Origin: Trichostrongylus colubriformis
Taxonomy: Eukaryota > Nematoda > Chromadorea > Rhabditida > Trichostrongylidae
Length of the DNA: 64,000 nt
NCBI GenBank assembly: GCA_963978905.1
Contig: OZ022261.1
Span: 4,527,992-4,591,991, forward strand
Direction: 5' to 3'
The notes under the pieces are model-generated. The model did not search any database. It worked only from the letters and a program-made list of their open reading frames with translations, and was not told the origin of the DNA. Below, piece after piece: positions 53,520 through 64,000 of the stretch. The translations under genes were made by a program, and so were the position numbers. The stretch's first letter is position 1; each line of letters begins with the position of its first letter.

Positions 53520-55190
53520 TGCTAAAGTTTTTTAGAATGTGTAAAGAGTGTTTGCTGCCTTTTTCCCAACCTTCCTTCATATACTACAAAGGGATTATCT
53601 GAGCACCGATCTATTTTAGACCGGACATACAGTGACGGTCAAAAATATGCGGTTTTGGATTCTCACCATAACTTGAGTCGATGCTTAGATTTCTCACTCG
53701 ATTTTTTGTTCTGAAAGCAAGTGATACTCACTGGAGCAAAGTATCTCAGCTGAGTGGGAAATGACAACTTTCACAGTTGTCGTTTGAATTAATTTTTCAA
53801 TTTTCGCCCTGCACCTCAGCAGAGATACCTTGCTTCGTTGACTATCAATTGCCTTGAAACACAAAAAAAAATTGAATGAGAAATGTAAACATTGACCAAA
53901 GTTATGGTTACAATCCAAAAAAGCATATATTTTTGGCCGTTACAGTAGCTCAGGTAGAAATATGGCCGCTACTGTAGCTCAGGTACGAGTATGTGAGTAT
54001 GTACTTTTACGTCAGAAATTTGCGACGCGTGCGAGTTTAAAATGTTGCACTATTTGGACCTAAAAGTGATTACGCGGTGATGCTTTCGGTGCCGTACGTA
54101 GTTGCCGAGTAATCGCTTCAAGACCCAACTAAATGTTGCATCCGTAGCTCGCACGCTTCTTACAGGGCACACAAGCCCAAGAATGTGAGATGCGTAAACT
54201 TATGAATACCTGTTGTCAAACACAATGATCTTCATATTCAGCTTTATTTGAAGTGATATATCCGTTCTAGTAAACAAATTATTTACAATTTAGCACAATG
54301 AAAATATAAAAAATTCAGTGCAATCACGCTGATGTGAGAAGAAAGAGTACTGTCTTAGATGGCTATAAATACTTGGGATCTTTTCACCGGCGTTCTCCCC
54401 ACACAAAGTCACAAAGCAGCCTACAATGCATGTATTGCAAGGCGTGGAGCGCTTATTGACAATGATCTTTCTCATCTTTCTTTTCAATTTTTCATGAAAA
54501 TGGTTTTTCGTTGTGATATGTACGCGAGATACAGGGCCGCGATTGCTTCTTTCTGAGGAACGGCAGGAATGCTATGAAAGTTTGAATTGGTTGACGGTAC
54601 CAGGTAGCATTTGGGATTCTACTGCTCATACATATATGCGGACGCATGCTGTGTAAGTGCGAAATTATTTTTTTGCGCGGTCATACTACTACTGATTACC
54701 AATTTTTAGAGACGAGTGATGCTGGAAATAGTGAAGCCTTCATCGCCACATGTCTTCGCATTATCAGTCTGCAGTACTCATTACGATAAGACAGGTAAAG
54801 TTGCCTCTTGAAAAAGCATCCTTAAAGACAGTGATAGCGGTAATATGGTTAATGAGAACTCCTGATGTAAGTCGCAAAATGAAAGCTACATGGCTGGGAA
54901 GACCATATGTGGCAAAATCTCATGAGAAGAGTGCCTCTGCGTCCTGAAGGAGGTGTTATTTCGAAGGCCGCCACCGTTTTTATCCTAGCCCACACTTTTA
55001 CCCCAGCCCGCTCCTTCTGAGAATTCAGGGCAGTGGACAGTCTTTTTTCTCGGGCTGACCATTTAATTCCGTTTTTCTTCACATTCATACTACTGAGTTC
55101 TTGGGCTTACATATTCAGTGATACTTCCACATTCGACTCGAATTAGCAATCGTGTGTCCTCGCTGAAAAAGGGCATCACGGTTCTCTGCT
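53520..55190 (+). repeat. Long diverged repeat, copy 2
   Basis: Same order of blocks as 50160-51500. It contains the family F-like segment at 53985-54180 (ACTTTTACGTCAG..CGACGCGTGCGAG) and ends near GCATCACGGTTCTCTG. The orientation is the same as copy 1, with a decayed RTE and a family A palindrome between the copies. Confidence 0.65.
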
Positions 55191-55325
55191 CTGACTAGGA
55201 AGGTCTTCATGGCACTTTGTTTGATGAAAGCGGTTTTTTGCATCGTGTGGGGGTACGTGCATTAAACATATAACTGATGTCCGTTTTTGCTGAGCGGCCC
55301 TACGAATGCCGCAAAAGGGGTCGAT
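55191..55325 (-). repeat. Inverted repeat arm, left
   Basis: The reverse complement (GCATTCGTAGGGCCGCTCAG, then GTCAGTTATATGTTTAATGC) matches 56355-56490. The arms are about 1 kb apart and may be the termini of a larger inverted-repeat element. Confidence 0.6.
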
Positions 55326-56354
55326 GGTTCGATCTCCACTGAGGACAAATTTTTGCAAAATTTGAATTTTCAGTTTCTAGATTGGCAGACAGTTGAATAT
55401 GAAGATTGAGTGCAGCAAACACATTGAGAAATCCAGACTACCCTCTATTGTCAGTTTTCAGCAAAGATACTCCAATTTTTGAGCTTGTCAGCGCTCATGG
55501 CGCACGAACGTGACGTTTTTGTGCGAAACGAATTTTTTATTCGTGCTCAGGGGGTCGAATTCCTCAGGGTTAAGTTTCCAGTCCAATCGAGATTTTGACC
55601 TAAATTTATTCGAAAATTTGAGCTGGGCATTGGTACATCTTCGGCTGCATGTTCGACCAAGGAGACGCCATCACTTGTCAGGAATTTCTCACTATATTTC
55701 ATGCTTAATGCTTGATGGGTAAAGTTATAGCGATAGGCATCGTGCTGTGCATATTCCATTGATTTTCGTCGATTTTGTGAATTAATCACTTGTGCAAATA
55801 GAAACGGTGTCATGTCCATGACCTAATGACTGCACTTTTTCGAAGTTAGGGTCAAAATTTGGAATTGGCTAGAAATGTGTCCCCATGGGTACTTTGACCT
55901 CTTATATACGGATATGGCACTCATTCTTGCGAAACCGCAAATTTCGAGCGCAACGGGCCCCTTCGTGACCAAAAAAGTAAGATCACCAAATTCACTCGAA
56001 GTTCGTGAATAGAGTCAACCTGGCACGCTGTTCACAAGAACATATTCATTCGACATAAACAGCCAATGAATATGAAAAAGTGGGACAAAAAATGCAAAAT
56101 TTGTCAATGCCGGGATCCGAACAATGTCCATCGTTGTATCTAGCAGGCCATCGAATCGCTACATCAGACGCATGTCGGGGAATGATTATGAAACCACCAC
56201 GCACTTTTAGTACATGATGAAGACGAGGTTTCATTCTTTCCGCGGAAGTGAAATAGAAGAACACTTTTGGATTTGCACATGCTCAAAGCTACAATGAGTA
56301 TGCTTTACAATAGATGGGTTAAAATCGCCCTTTTAAAAAAATATTTTTTTGCTC
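55326..56354. other. Noncoding segment between inverted arms
   Basis: If the arms are TIRs this is the interior of a 1.3-kb element. No transposase motif was found. Confidence 0.4.
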
Positions 56355-56490
56355 CTTTTTTGGCATTCGCAGGGCCGCTCAGTGAAAATGGAAGTCAGTT
56401 ATGTTTTGTGTAGGTACCCCCATGCAATGAAAAACCGTCTTTCAGAAGTGCGCCATGACCTGAAAGACCCCCTCGTGAGCACATGCCTTA
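56355..56490 (+). repeat. Inverted repeat arm, right
   Basis: GGCATTCGCAGGGCCGCTCA..GTCAGTTATGTTTTGTGTAG..ACCCCCATGCAATG matches the complement of 55191-55325. Confidence 0.6.
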
Positions 56491-58730
56491 TTATCGGTAT
56501 GTTGCAGAAAGCCGTTTTCAAAAAGCGCTAAAAAAAATTCTCTTGTGGTCAGGAGAATGGTAGAGCAAACAAAGATTAATACGGTGGGTTAGGGTACTGC
56601 GCGCTATGGTAAAATCAATAATGGGTCCTGTACAAACTGCAGGGAGCGTTCCTAATGCTGGCGTCTGAAACAACGCTAATTCATCTGTCATCAAACGCAG
56701 TACTAGAGAAGTTTCATAATGCAGCAGATGGAAATATCAATAATAGTGCAGCATCTCTTTCTTGATACGATCATACAAGGCTATACACAACGTACAGCCG
56801 AAGATCTAAAAAAATCACTTGTGTTAATAAACATTGCAAGTATGATGGTCTTGCCAAACAATAGGGTACAGAATACGATATAGAAAAAAATCACCTGAAG
56901 CATCGACAAGACAAAGAAAATGCCAAACGCCGCCGAAAACTGCAGTCGATTGTATTGGAACATGTGAATAATGCAACCCTAGGGAAATAAGTATATTTTT
57001 GAGCAGGGACAATTGGTACGATCGACCATTTTGAAGCTAATTAAGGTTGCTTCACGCCTGAGCGCGAAGTAGCGTTGCTCACGTGAATCAACCAGGAGCG
57101 CTTTCCTACTTTGTGGCTTTCGCCACGATCATCTTTCTGTAGTAGGGTTCGGTCAAGCATCATAAATAGAGCGCGTCGCAATAACGCCGGCGTTGTCGAT
57201 GCCGGTGCTGCAAACTGTGAAAACGGCATAACCATGTAGAAAGCAGACAGGATGTGTAGACGGTTCCTTCGAGAGGAGAATGTGCTTGGAGAAAATGCTA
57301 TCATCAAAAATTCACAGCAAAGCGACATCTTTGGAAAAAAATAATTAATGTTTGAATCAAATCGATGCTGCGTTTCGAATGCATACGAAAACTCTGCAAA
57401 TAAATGGGAACTTGCAATTCGAGATGCGACTTCGATACATCTACTATTATATTCAAAACTTCGAAATGTTAAACGAATCATGATGACAGTTCAACGATGA
57501 CGGGTTCATCACGTAAGCAATACATAGATGTGTTGATGTACTATGAGAAGTGAGATGAAAGAAAGTGGGCCGCTTTTCCTCTTAGGGGAGGAATACTGTA
57601 TAAGCGACCGTTTGCAGTAGGACAAACTTCATATTTACTCTAGGAAACTGGCCCCATACCTGCTTTCAAAGTATGCAAAGCGCCTTAGCAGATTTTTTAG
57701 GCATTTGATGATTTCGTAAGGCTTCAGACCAAATTTATACCTTCATAGAGACCGAAAACAAAGTCGAAACCACTAAAGTTCATCCCACTGCAATATCATG
57801 TCTCTAACTGCTCGTTCTTCGTTTTCAAGATCTTGGATATGGTTATAAACGCATTCCAAAGTAGTTCGGATTCATAAGTATCGGTATGGTTTCGCAATAC
57901 TATCGCTTCTTTGGGCTAATTGTTTGATAACAGCATTTTCTTCGAGCATATTTTTTCTCGCATGAAGTGTGAAAACTGGTGTATTCAGATCGCTGGTCTA
58001 TTTTGCCTTACTATTAGCTGAAAGGCTTAGGGAGGGTAAGGAGAAGGAAAGAACTGGGGATAAATGCTCTCTAAAAACGAACCTTACACTTCAGAAGAGG
58101 TGATGTGTAGCGAAACCATCATTGAAAAAACGCGGATTGGGGTCCACTACGATCCCGCAGCACTGCGAGGCGCCCTGCTGTTGATCCGCCGGCAAGGTTG
58201 TTGGCGAGGGCGGGACAACGTCGGTGAGCGGCTGATTCAGCCTCTGGCTTGCCTGCGGTCTACCCCCGGCCGGTGACGCAGAGGACGTGAGAGAAAGGGG
58301 GGATTGGATTCCTACTTCTTGCTTTTTTCGCAGTTTTATATCGTTTTTTCTCCACTGTTACATTGGTGAGCAACCCTACTTCTATACTTCACAATCCACC
58401 AAATTTACCCCCCCCCCAGGTGTCTTTAATGGACCTCACATGAGTATGCGACATGGTTACCTCGTGATGGTGATGTTTTTGCCCTTTGTCAAGATTGCTT
58501 CCACCCAAGCGCGATGCAACCTTAGATGCAAGAAAGTCGGTCGTACCATTATAACCAACCTCTATAACATACAAAAATTTTTGAGATAAATAACGAGTTC
58601 ATGAGCAAGATGATCATGAGAACTGATAATCTACTTTTCCCTTGCATCCACAACGCATGCAACAGCAGAACTTGTATATTTCTGAAGCGTACATATAACT
58701 ATGATATGGTAGTGTATCATTACGGTAACC
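56491..58730. other. Noncoding stretch with small repeat remnants
   Basis: GCCGGTGCTGCAAACTGTGA near 57200 resembles the right half of family C. A GC-rich block lies at 58.15-58.28 kb, and a run of 10 C at 58408-58417. Short frames (for example 57041-57481 minus, 58287-58589 plus) have no domains and are not called. Confidence 0.4.
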
Positions 58731-59148
58731 TTTGAAGGAATCGTGCGCGAAAATTTGAGTTTTTCTCTCATACAATTATGTTGTATTGCTCATACGGGCC
58801 ATATAGAATATAGAGGTTCACTAAGAAATCAGAATTTGTTGACGATAAATTCCCTTAAAATCTGCACAATACTAGTCCATGCGGGTAACGTGGGCGGGGC
58901 GCGGGGCACCAGGGGCAAAGTGACGGCACTTACGTGATAGCTGACGCGGTGCAGGGAGTAAATTTAGTGTGGGCGCTGATTTGCAGAAATGGTTCGGCAG
59001 GAATACACAGGTAGCAGTTATTTCTACTCTTCTTGTTTCAAGTCGGGATTAAGGGAATTTTCTTTCTTAGGTTTCCTTGAAAGTACTCCAATTAATATAC
59101 TGATTTTGAGAGGAAACATCCAGAATTTCCGTGCACGATTGCTTTAAG
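58731..59148. mobile_element. Palindromic element, family A, degenerate
   Basis: Left end TTTGAAGGAATCGTGCGCG followed by AATTATGTTGTATTGC; right end TTTCCGTGCACGATTGCTTT then AAG. The core (GGGCGGGGCGCGGGGCACC) is diverged. Confidence 0.6.
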
Positions 59149-59803
59149 TTTCATGGACATCAAGAGCTCTGCAGGACATGAACCTTCAGCTACTAGTGGG
59201 GCCCCCGTTTCCACGTCATAGATTGATAGCTGAAAAGCGACATGACAACACAAACCTGTAGATAGTGAGAAGTTTTGAACAATGCATGCTCTTCAAAATA
59301 AGTCGTCTTCGGATGTAATAGAGTCGCAAAGCCAGAAGCCCACAACAATTCCGAATACCTGCAGGCATGCAAGAATATTGTTATACTATTTGATAGATGC
59401 TGCATACAGAGGTGGGAGAGAGGGGGGAGGCAAAAAGTCACTCCTTTTCCAGACACATTGTAACGATCACACTTTATTCGACCCATTCGCAAGCATGCAG
59501 CCGCCTATAGTAGGACCAAGCTGATTTAGTTCAGACCATGTTGGCCAATGTACAGACTTTCGCTGAATCTCTTGGGAGCATATTTTCTGCGTCGAAATTT
59601 TCCGATAACGCAACTCTTTATACCTACCTGCTCATAGGATGCCTTACCGATGGGGTTCTACATAGATGTACTACTCTTTAGCGTCCTGAGTAGCCCCATA
59701 GTTTACCCATGAATGAGAAAACTGTACAATATACGACCTTCAGACGGTCCATTCTAGCTTGGACAACGTAAATGTACTTCTGTAGTTTTCATTGTGAGTC
59801 ACT
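59149..59803. other. Noncoding spacer between family A elements
   Basis: Nothing recognised. Confidence 0.4.
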
Positions 59804-60210
59804 CCAAGGAATCGTCCACGAAAAAATGAGTTTTTCGTGCCCATGTATTTATGTTGTATTTGCTAATGTGAGTCGCATGCGAAGTTTCACTTTTCACTCG
59901 GAAAAAGTGAATTCAGCTAAGATACAGTAGCACAGAGTTTCGCATGGATGGGCGGGGAGTCCGAGCGGGTGCTCGCCCCGTCGTCCGCCGCGGTGGAAGA
60001 CGCACCCACTCTCCGTTCCCAATCGCGGCGGAAGACGGAGCGAGCTCTCGCTCAGACGTTCCGCCCTTCCGTCCGGGACTTTGTGGTACTATATCCTAGC
60101 AGGATTCACTCTTTCGCGTGAAACTTTGCATGTGGCTCTTATTAGGCAAATACAACATGAACATAAAGGGAACAAAGAAACACATTTTTTCGTGGATGTC
60201 TCGTTCAAGG
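59804..60210. mobile_element. Palindromic element, family A
   Basis: Left arm CAAGGAATCGTCCACG, then TTTATGTTGTATTTGC; the core GGCGGGGAGTCCGAGCGGGT is opposed by CTCGCTCAGACGTTCCGCCC; right arm GGCAAATACAACATGAACAT, ending CGTGGATGTCTCGTTCAAGG. Confidence 0.75.
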
Positions 60211-60962
60211 AGAAATCCGGAAACAGGTAATATAAGCACCATCGGCCAAAATCCTTCTACAACGACAGCTGCCGACTTGCGTTCAAAATGCATCCATTGT
60301 GGTAGGAATCTGTACATCACACGTATTGAAATTAAAGCCTGGACGCATAAAAATATCCCTCTGCGCTACGGATGGCTGTCCACTTTATGAGCATGCCTAA
60401 CCCACAGGGCACACGCAGTGGCGCTTTTCCCTGCTGCCCCGCATGGATTATACGGTTCATATCGCTGCTGGTGTTTCAGTTACGAAGTAGGCATGAAATC
60501 ACCTGAATCAAAGCAATGAAAACAACGGTCCAAGCAACAATTTTGAAGTGTGACGTAAGTTCGTGAAATGACTCGACAATTTTTGCGTAGCATCCCTGAA
60601 GACATGTCGTAACCATGAACTCAATATTAAAAACAGCGTTAGTCGAAACATCGATTGCAAAAGTCAAAAATAATTTGGTGTTAAAAAGATGTTTGTGTGA
60701 CTTGCTTCATCATCATCATCAAGACCGTGAATATGAAGGCGACCTAGGTAGACGTATTACACCGTGTGAAAGTATTATCACAAAATCACAGCACCTATCA
60801 TTAGAGTGCCACTGCAAGATCAGTTACATTCCCTGTACCTCTACAAGTTCTACTTCCTCTCTACGGTTTCCCTTACCACAATCACTGACTGCGGACGAAC
60901 AGAGACCTACAGACAAAGAGAAACATGAGCAGGTTGACCAAGCAACAATACAGACTATGTGG
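60211..60962. other. Noncoding spacer between family A elements
   Basis: A frame of 136 codons (60615-61025) has a His run and Ser/Thr-rich sequence but no domain, and it runs into the next repeat. Not called. Confidence 0.4.
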
Positions 60963-61389
60963 CTTGAAAGAATCCACAAAAAAATGAGTTTCTCTGTTAC
61001 CCGTATTTATGTTGTATTTGCCTAATAAGGGCCGCATGCACAGTTTCACGCGAATAAGTGAGAGTTAGGCTGAGATACAGCACCACAAAGTCTTGGACGG
61101 GTGGACGGAGCCTCCGAGTAAAAGCCCCATCCCGTCGTCCGTCACGGTTGGGAACGGAGAGGGAGACTGTTTACGTAACTTACTGTTCCTACAGTGCGTC
61201 TCCGACCGCGGTGGACGACGGGGTGGGTTGCTCGAAGTCCCCGCCCAGCCGGCCGAGAGTTCGAGGTGCTGTATCTTAGCCGGCTTCACATTTTTTGGCG
61301 TGAAACTTTGCATGTGGCCCACATAAGGGAAATACAACAAATATATGGGTAAAAGATAAACTCAATTTCCCGTGGACGATTCCTTCAAG
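60963..61389. mobile_element. Palindromic element, family A
   Basis: Ends CTTGAAAGAATCCAC and GTGGACGATTCCTTCAAG. Arms contain TTTATGTTGTATTTGCCTAA and the mirrored AAATACAACAAATATATGGG. The inner arms TGGACGGAGCCTCCGAGTAA and the opposing GTTGCTCGAAGTCCCCGCCC are diverged. Confidence 0.8.
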
Positions 61390-62879
61390 TACTGATAGTG
61401 CTATGTTTCTGTTGTCAGACTTTTCCTTAATTCATTCCGAACTTTGTCGGCTAATACTTGCGTGTTCTTAGAGCACGCGCACCTTCATGGCTCTAACACG
61501 CGTACAAAGACATTGACAGCTTGCATCTTAGGACTTTCCATACATTATTCCTGCACTTCCTATACTCCTTCTTTCTTCTTGACGTTTTCCTTGAATTTTT
61601 CTGGTCTCAATTAGCGCCACCTTATAACAAAGCCGTCTATTGCTGCCTCGCTTTGTTAAGGTTTCCGCAGAGCGACTGCGGTTCTACTAGCACCATTAAT
61701 GTACTAGTTTGAAGAAAGGTAATTATTTAAGGTAAATGTATAGCTTTATGGTTTACATCTTAATCAGCGTAAAAACCTTGAGAAATGGATCAATTTTTTC
61801 TTGGGTTTTTTGCCGCCCCCTTGCCAAGCGAGAAATCGTTTTTTCGTCATCGACTAAGCGATTGCCTTGTGCAATGATCTCCGATGCAGTCTCATTATCT
61901 TAAGTGACGAGCTCATACAGGGCAGTGTTCGATTTCGATCGGGGTATCGTGGAATAAGTACAGTACAGTAGTAAGCGCATAAATCACCTCACGTGATTGG
62001 AATTCTCAAGACAAGCCTCTCTTGTCAAATTTGGTCGTTTTCCGCGTAGGTCATACCGACTAATCAAGTTTTAGGAAGACTAAACCCAGACATGTACAGA
62101 GCATTGCATAACCACATTCCCACACCTTCTGAACCTGACTGATTCGTGAAGTCCAAAGCTGAGTTCTCGTCTTACAACGACATCACCAAGAGTGATCCGG
62201 GAAATGCCCGCTTCAGGCGAATGTGAGTTCTATCTTTGGACGAAATTCGAATAAAATAAATCCACTTTGAAAAAACCGTGTTCATGCAGATTCATTAAAC
62301 TTTTCAATCTTTGAGTGGCGCTGAAGTATAAGTTTCAAAGCATGTAATATTAACGTGTCTGATTATCATTAGAATGATTAGGATGTTTTTCAATTTCGAA
62401 ATGTCTGCGATTGATGATTGCTCGTCTGGGAAGTGCTTCCTTCTCCTAGGCTTAGGCTGACTCCCACATTCACCCATTCCTTCCATTATTTCATTGACTC
62501 AATTTTTGTTCTTGAGGTTTTCATGCGTGTCTACTTAAGTATTATGTTTTATGTGTTGGAGGGTACAAGACATCAATGCAAACCGAGGAATGTGATTTTT
62601 GGAGGATGAATTTTTTAGTGTAGATTATCGGTATCATTTTTGTGGTGGAGGCACTCCTCGAATTTCCCTCTTACCCTCTTAGGGAGAGCAAAATTTTTAT
62701 ACATCCTACGTATTAATTCCGAGTGCGACCCCCTTGAGTGAGTACAGAGTACATGAGCGTCCTTTGAGTCATCTCCACAGCACTTTTTTAAAATAGGATT
62801 CTAATTTTTGAAATATTCCCCTTCCTTTGCTGTGTTGTGATCTCTGTAGCACATATTGATAATGCCACACGCAGCACCA
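61390..62879. other. Noncoding stretch, no feature recognised
   Basis: AT-rich. Short frames only, no domain or splice-supported exon. Confidence 0.4.
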
Positions 62880-62888
62880 ACAAGAAAA

Positions 62889-63126
62889 GGGTGTGTGCTC
62901 TTACGTCAGGATTTCGCACGACGACGAGCGGCGTGCGACGCAGTGTGTGCGAGCTATGCGCGTCGCGGCAGTTGGGTCCAAACGATTACACGGTAATGTT
63001 TGGGGCGCGATACGCAATTGACTTGTAGTCGCTTTGGGACCCAACGACATAGCGCCTTCAGATCGTCCGCATTGCTTCGCTTGCAACATGCCGCGGTGCG
63101 AAATTGTGACATAAGGGCACACACCC
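62889..63126. mobile_element. MITE, family F, perfect 9-bp target duplication
   Basis: 238 bp with ends GGGTGTGTGCTCTTACGTCA and TGACATAAGGGCACACACCC. Flanked by ACAAGAAAA at 62880-62888 and 63127-63135. Internal symmetric words include CGATTACACGG. Same TIR family as 49375-49508. Confidence 0.88.
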
Positions 63127-63135
63127 ACAAGAAAA

Positions 63136-63744
63136 GGGGGAACACTGTGTCGAGTGCTTGCCAGTGAACCATCTACTATTTCAACTAACCTTTCAATGCA
63201 CGTCATGCAATCCGAAAAGCGACATCACTTGCAATCATGCGATTATAAAGAGCAAACGGTTTCAAGTCAGTCAAGCAGATTATTCATGCATGAAGCAAGA
63301 AAATCTGTAAACTATTACTTACATCACCATGTCGCGCGTATGCCTGACAGTCAGGTTTTAATTTCCCATTCATGTCCAGAGGACAGCAGGCTGGAGGAAA
63401 CATATAACGACCCTTCGTCAATAGAAACCATCCAGATTCATTAAATTCTCCAATCTTTGAGTCAACGCCACAGCATAACTTCTGAAATAAGCTTTTGATT
63501 CCTGAAATATTTCTGTTTCGATGCATACTGTAGGGTGAAGTGCAAGTGTTCCGACCATCGTTCCAGGAGGTCAGATCACTAGTGCTACGGAGGGCAATCC
63601 CCCACGGAAACGACGAAATTAACATTCTCATGAAACTAAAACTTTATATAAAGAACTGTCACAGTAACTAGCTTCCACCTTTTCTAGAGATCATCTGCTT
63701 TCAACTGGGAGTTGTATTCAATAGAAGTTGTTGCAATTCAACTA
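63136..63744. other. Noncoding stretch, no feature recognised
   Basis: Opposing short frames of 96 and 115 codons overlap; neither shows a domain. Confidence 0.4.
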
Positions 63745-64000
63745 TTCAAAGGAAGCGTCCACGGAAAATGAGTTTGCATGCAAAGTTTATCGCGAAAAAG
63801 TGAGAATCAGGCAAGGATACAGCTCCTTAAGAAGGCGGCCAGGGGAAGAGTTTCGAGTAAGTGCCTTCCCCGCTGTCCGCCCTGGTCGAAGACGCCTAGT
63901 GGAAAGAGAAAATTACGTGAACAGTCCCACTCCCCGTCTCCAACCCCAGCGGACGACGCAAAAGGGCCTTATTCGGAAACCTCACCCCTCAGGCCGCCTT
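63745..64000. mobile_element. Palindromic element, family A, cut by window edge
   Basis: Begins TTCAAAGGAAGCGTCCACGG, then AAATGAGTTTGCATGCAAAG; the arm is shortened by an internal deletion relative to other copies. The core starts ATACAGCTCCTTAAGAAGGC, closely matching the core at position 8 of this window. Confidence 0.75.

Noticed and set aside
57041..57481. 146-codon minus-strand frame
   Set aside because: Crosses a family C fragment; no homology recognised.
60615..61025. 136-codon plus-strand frame with a His run
   Set aside because: No domain or splice sites, and its end lies inside a family A repeat.
1..64000. CRISPR arrays, rRNA genes, bacterial operons or viral genes
   Set aside because: None seen. 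Repeats are dispersed or inverted rather than regularly spaced, and all RT genes belong to retrotransposon families.

Overview
This is eukaryotic, almost certainly nematode, genomic DNA. It has short exons with TTTTCAG-type 3' splice sites, kilobase introns, RTE and CR1 retrotransposons of the kind common in clade V parasitic nematodes such as hookworms, and a dense load of palindromic miniature elements. The species assignment is inference. No rRNA, CRISPR array or prokaryotic operon was seen. Only two host genes can be supported; most of the remainder is mobile or repetitive DNA.

Layout. At 1.4-3.2 kb on the minus strand lie two exons of a forkhead transcription factor. They encode the start of the forkhead domain and its recognition helix, and the wing exon is not visible here. 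From 3.2 to 23.3 kb there is long noncoding DNA with several small foldback elements, a degraded tRNA-like sequence near 8.4 kb, and a strikingly AT-rich Penelope-like element at about 9.1-12.8 kb. Its single long frame has a GIY-YIG endonuclease at the N terminus and a reverse transcriptase with YMDD. This is the permuted arrangement of the Naiad/Chlamys group, not the C-terminal GIY-YIG of canonical Penelope elements.

From 23.4 to 49.7 kb on the plus strand runs a split host gene of unknown function. Its supported exons are at 23382-23466, 31722-31819, 36732/36740-36881, 39304-39370, 42609-42782 and 49632-49715; reading phases match across the first junction and across the last three, and a further exon near 33754 is likely. 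Its introns hold most of the large transposons: a full-length RTE element (25215-28405, 11-bp target duplication, uninterrupted frame) nested inside an older CR1-like element, a rearranged Tc1-like transposon present as inverted halves (29.7-31.1 kb), a 433-bp near-perfect palindrome (38477-38909), and a second CR1-like element with an intact ORF1 and a lightly damaged ORF2 (45.2-49.0 kb).

From 49.4 to 64 kb no host exon was recognised. This part holds a diverged 1.3-1.7 kb repeat in two copies, a decayed RTE between them, several palindromic miniature elements and two elements with perfect 9-bp target-site duplications. Both window ends lie inside copies of the same palindromic family. The most interesting items are the permuted Penelope-like element, the 9-bp-duplication foldback families, and the large palindromes lying inside introns.
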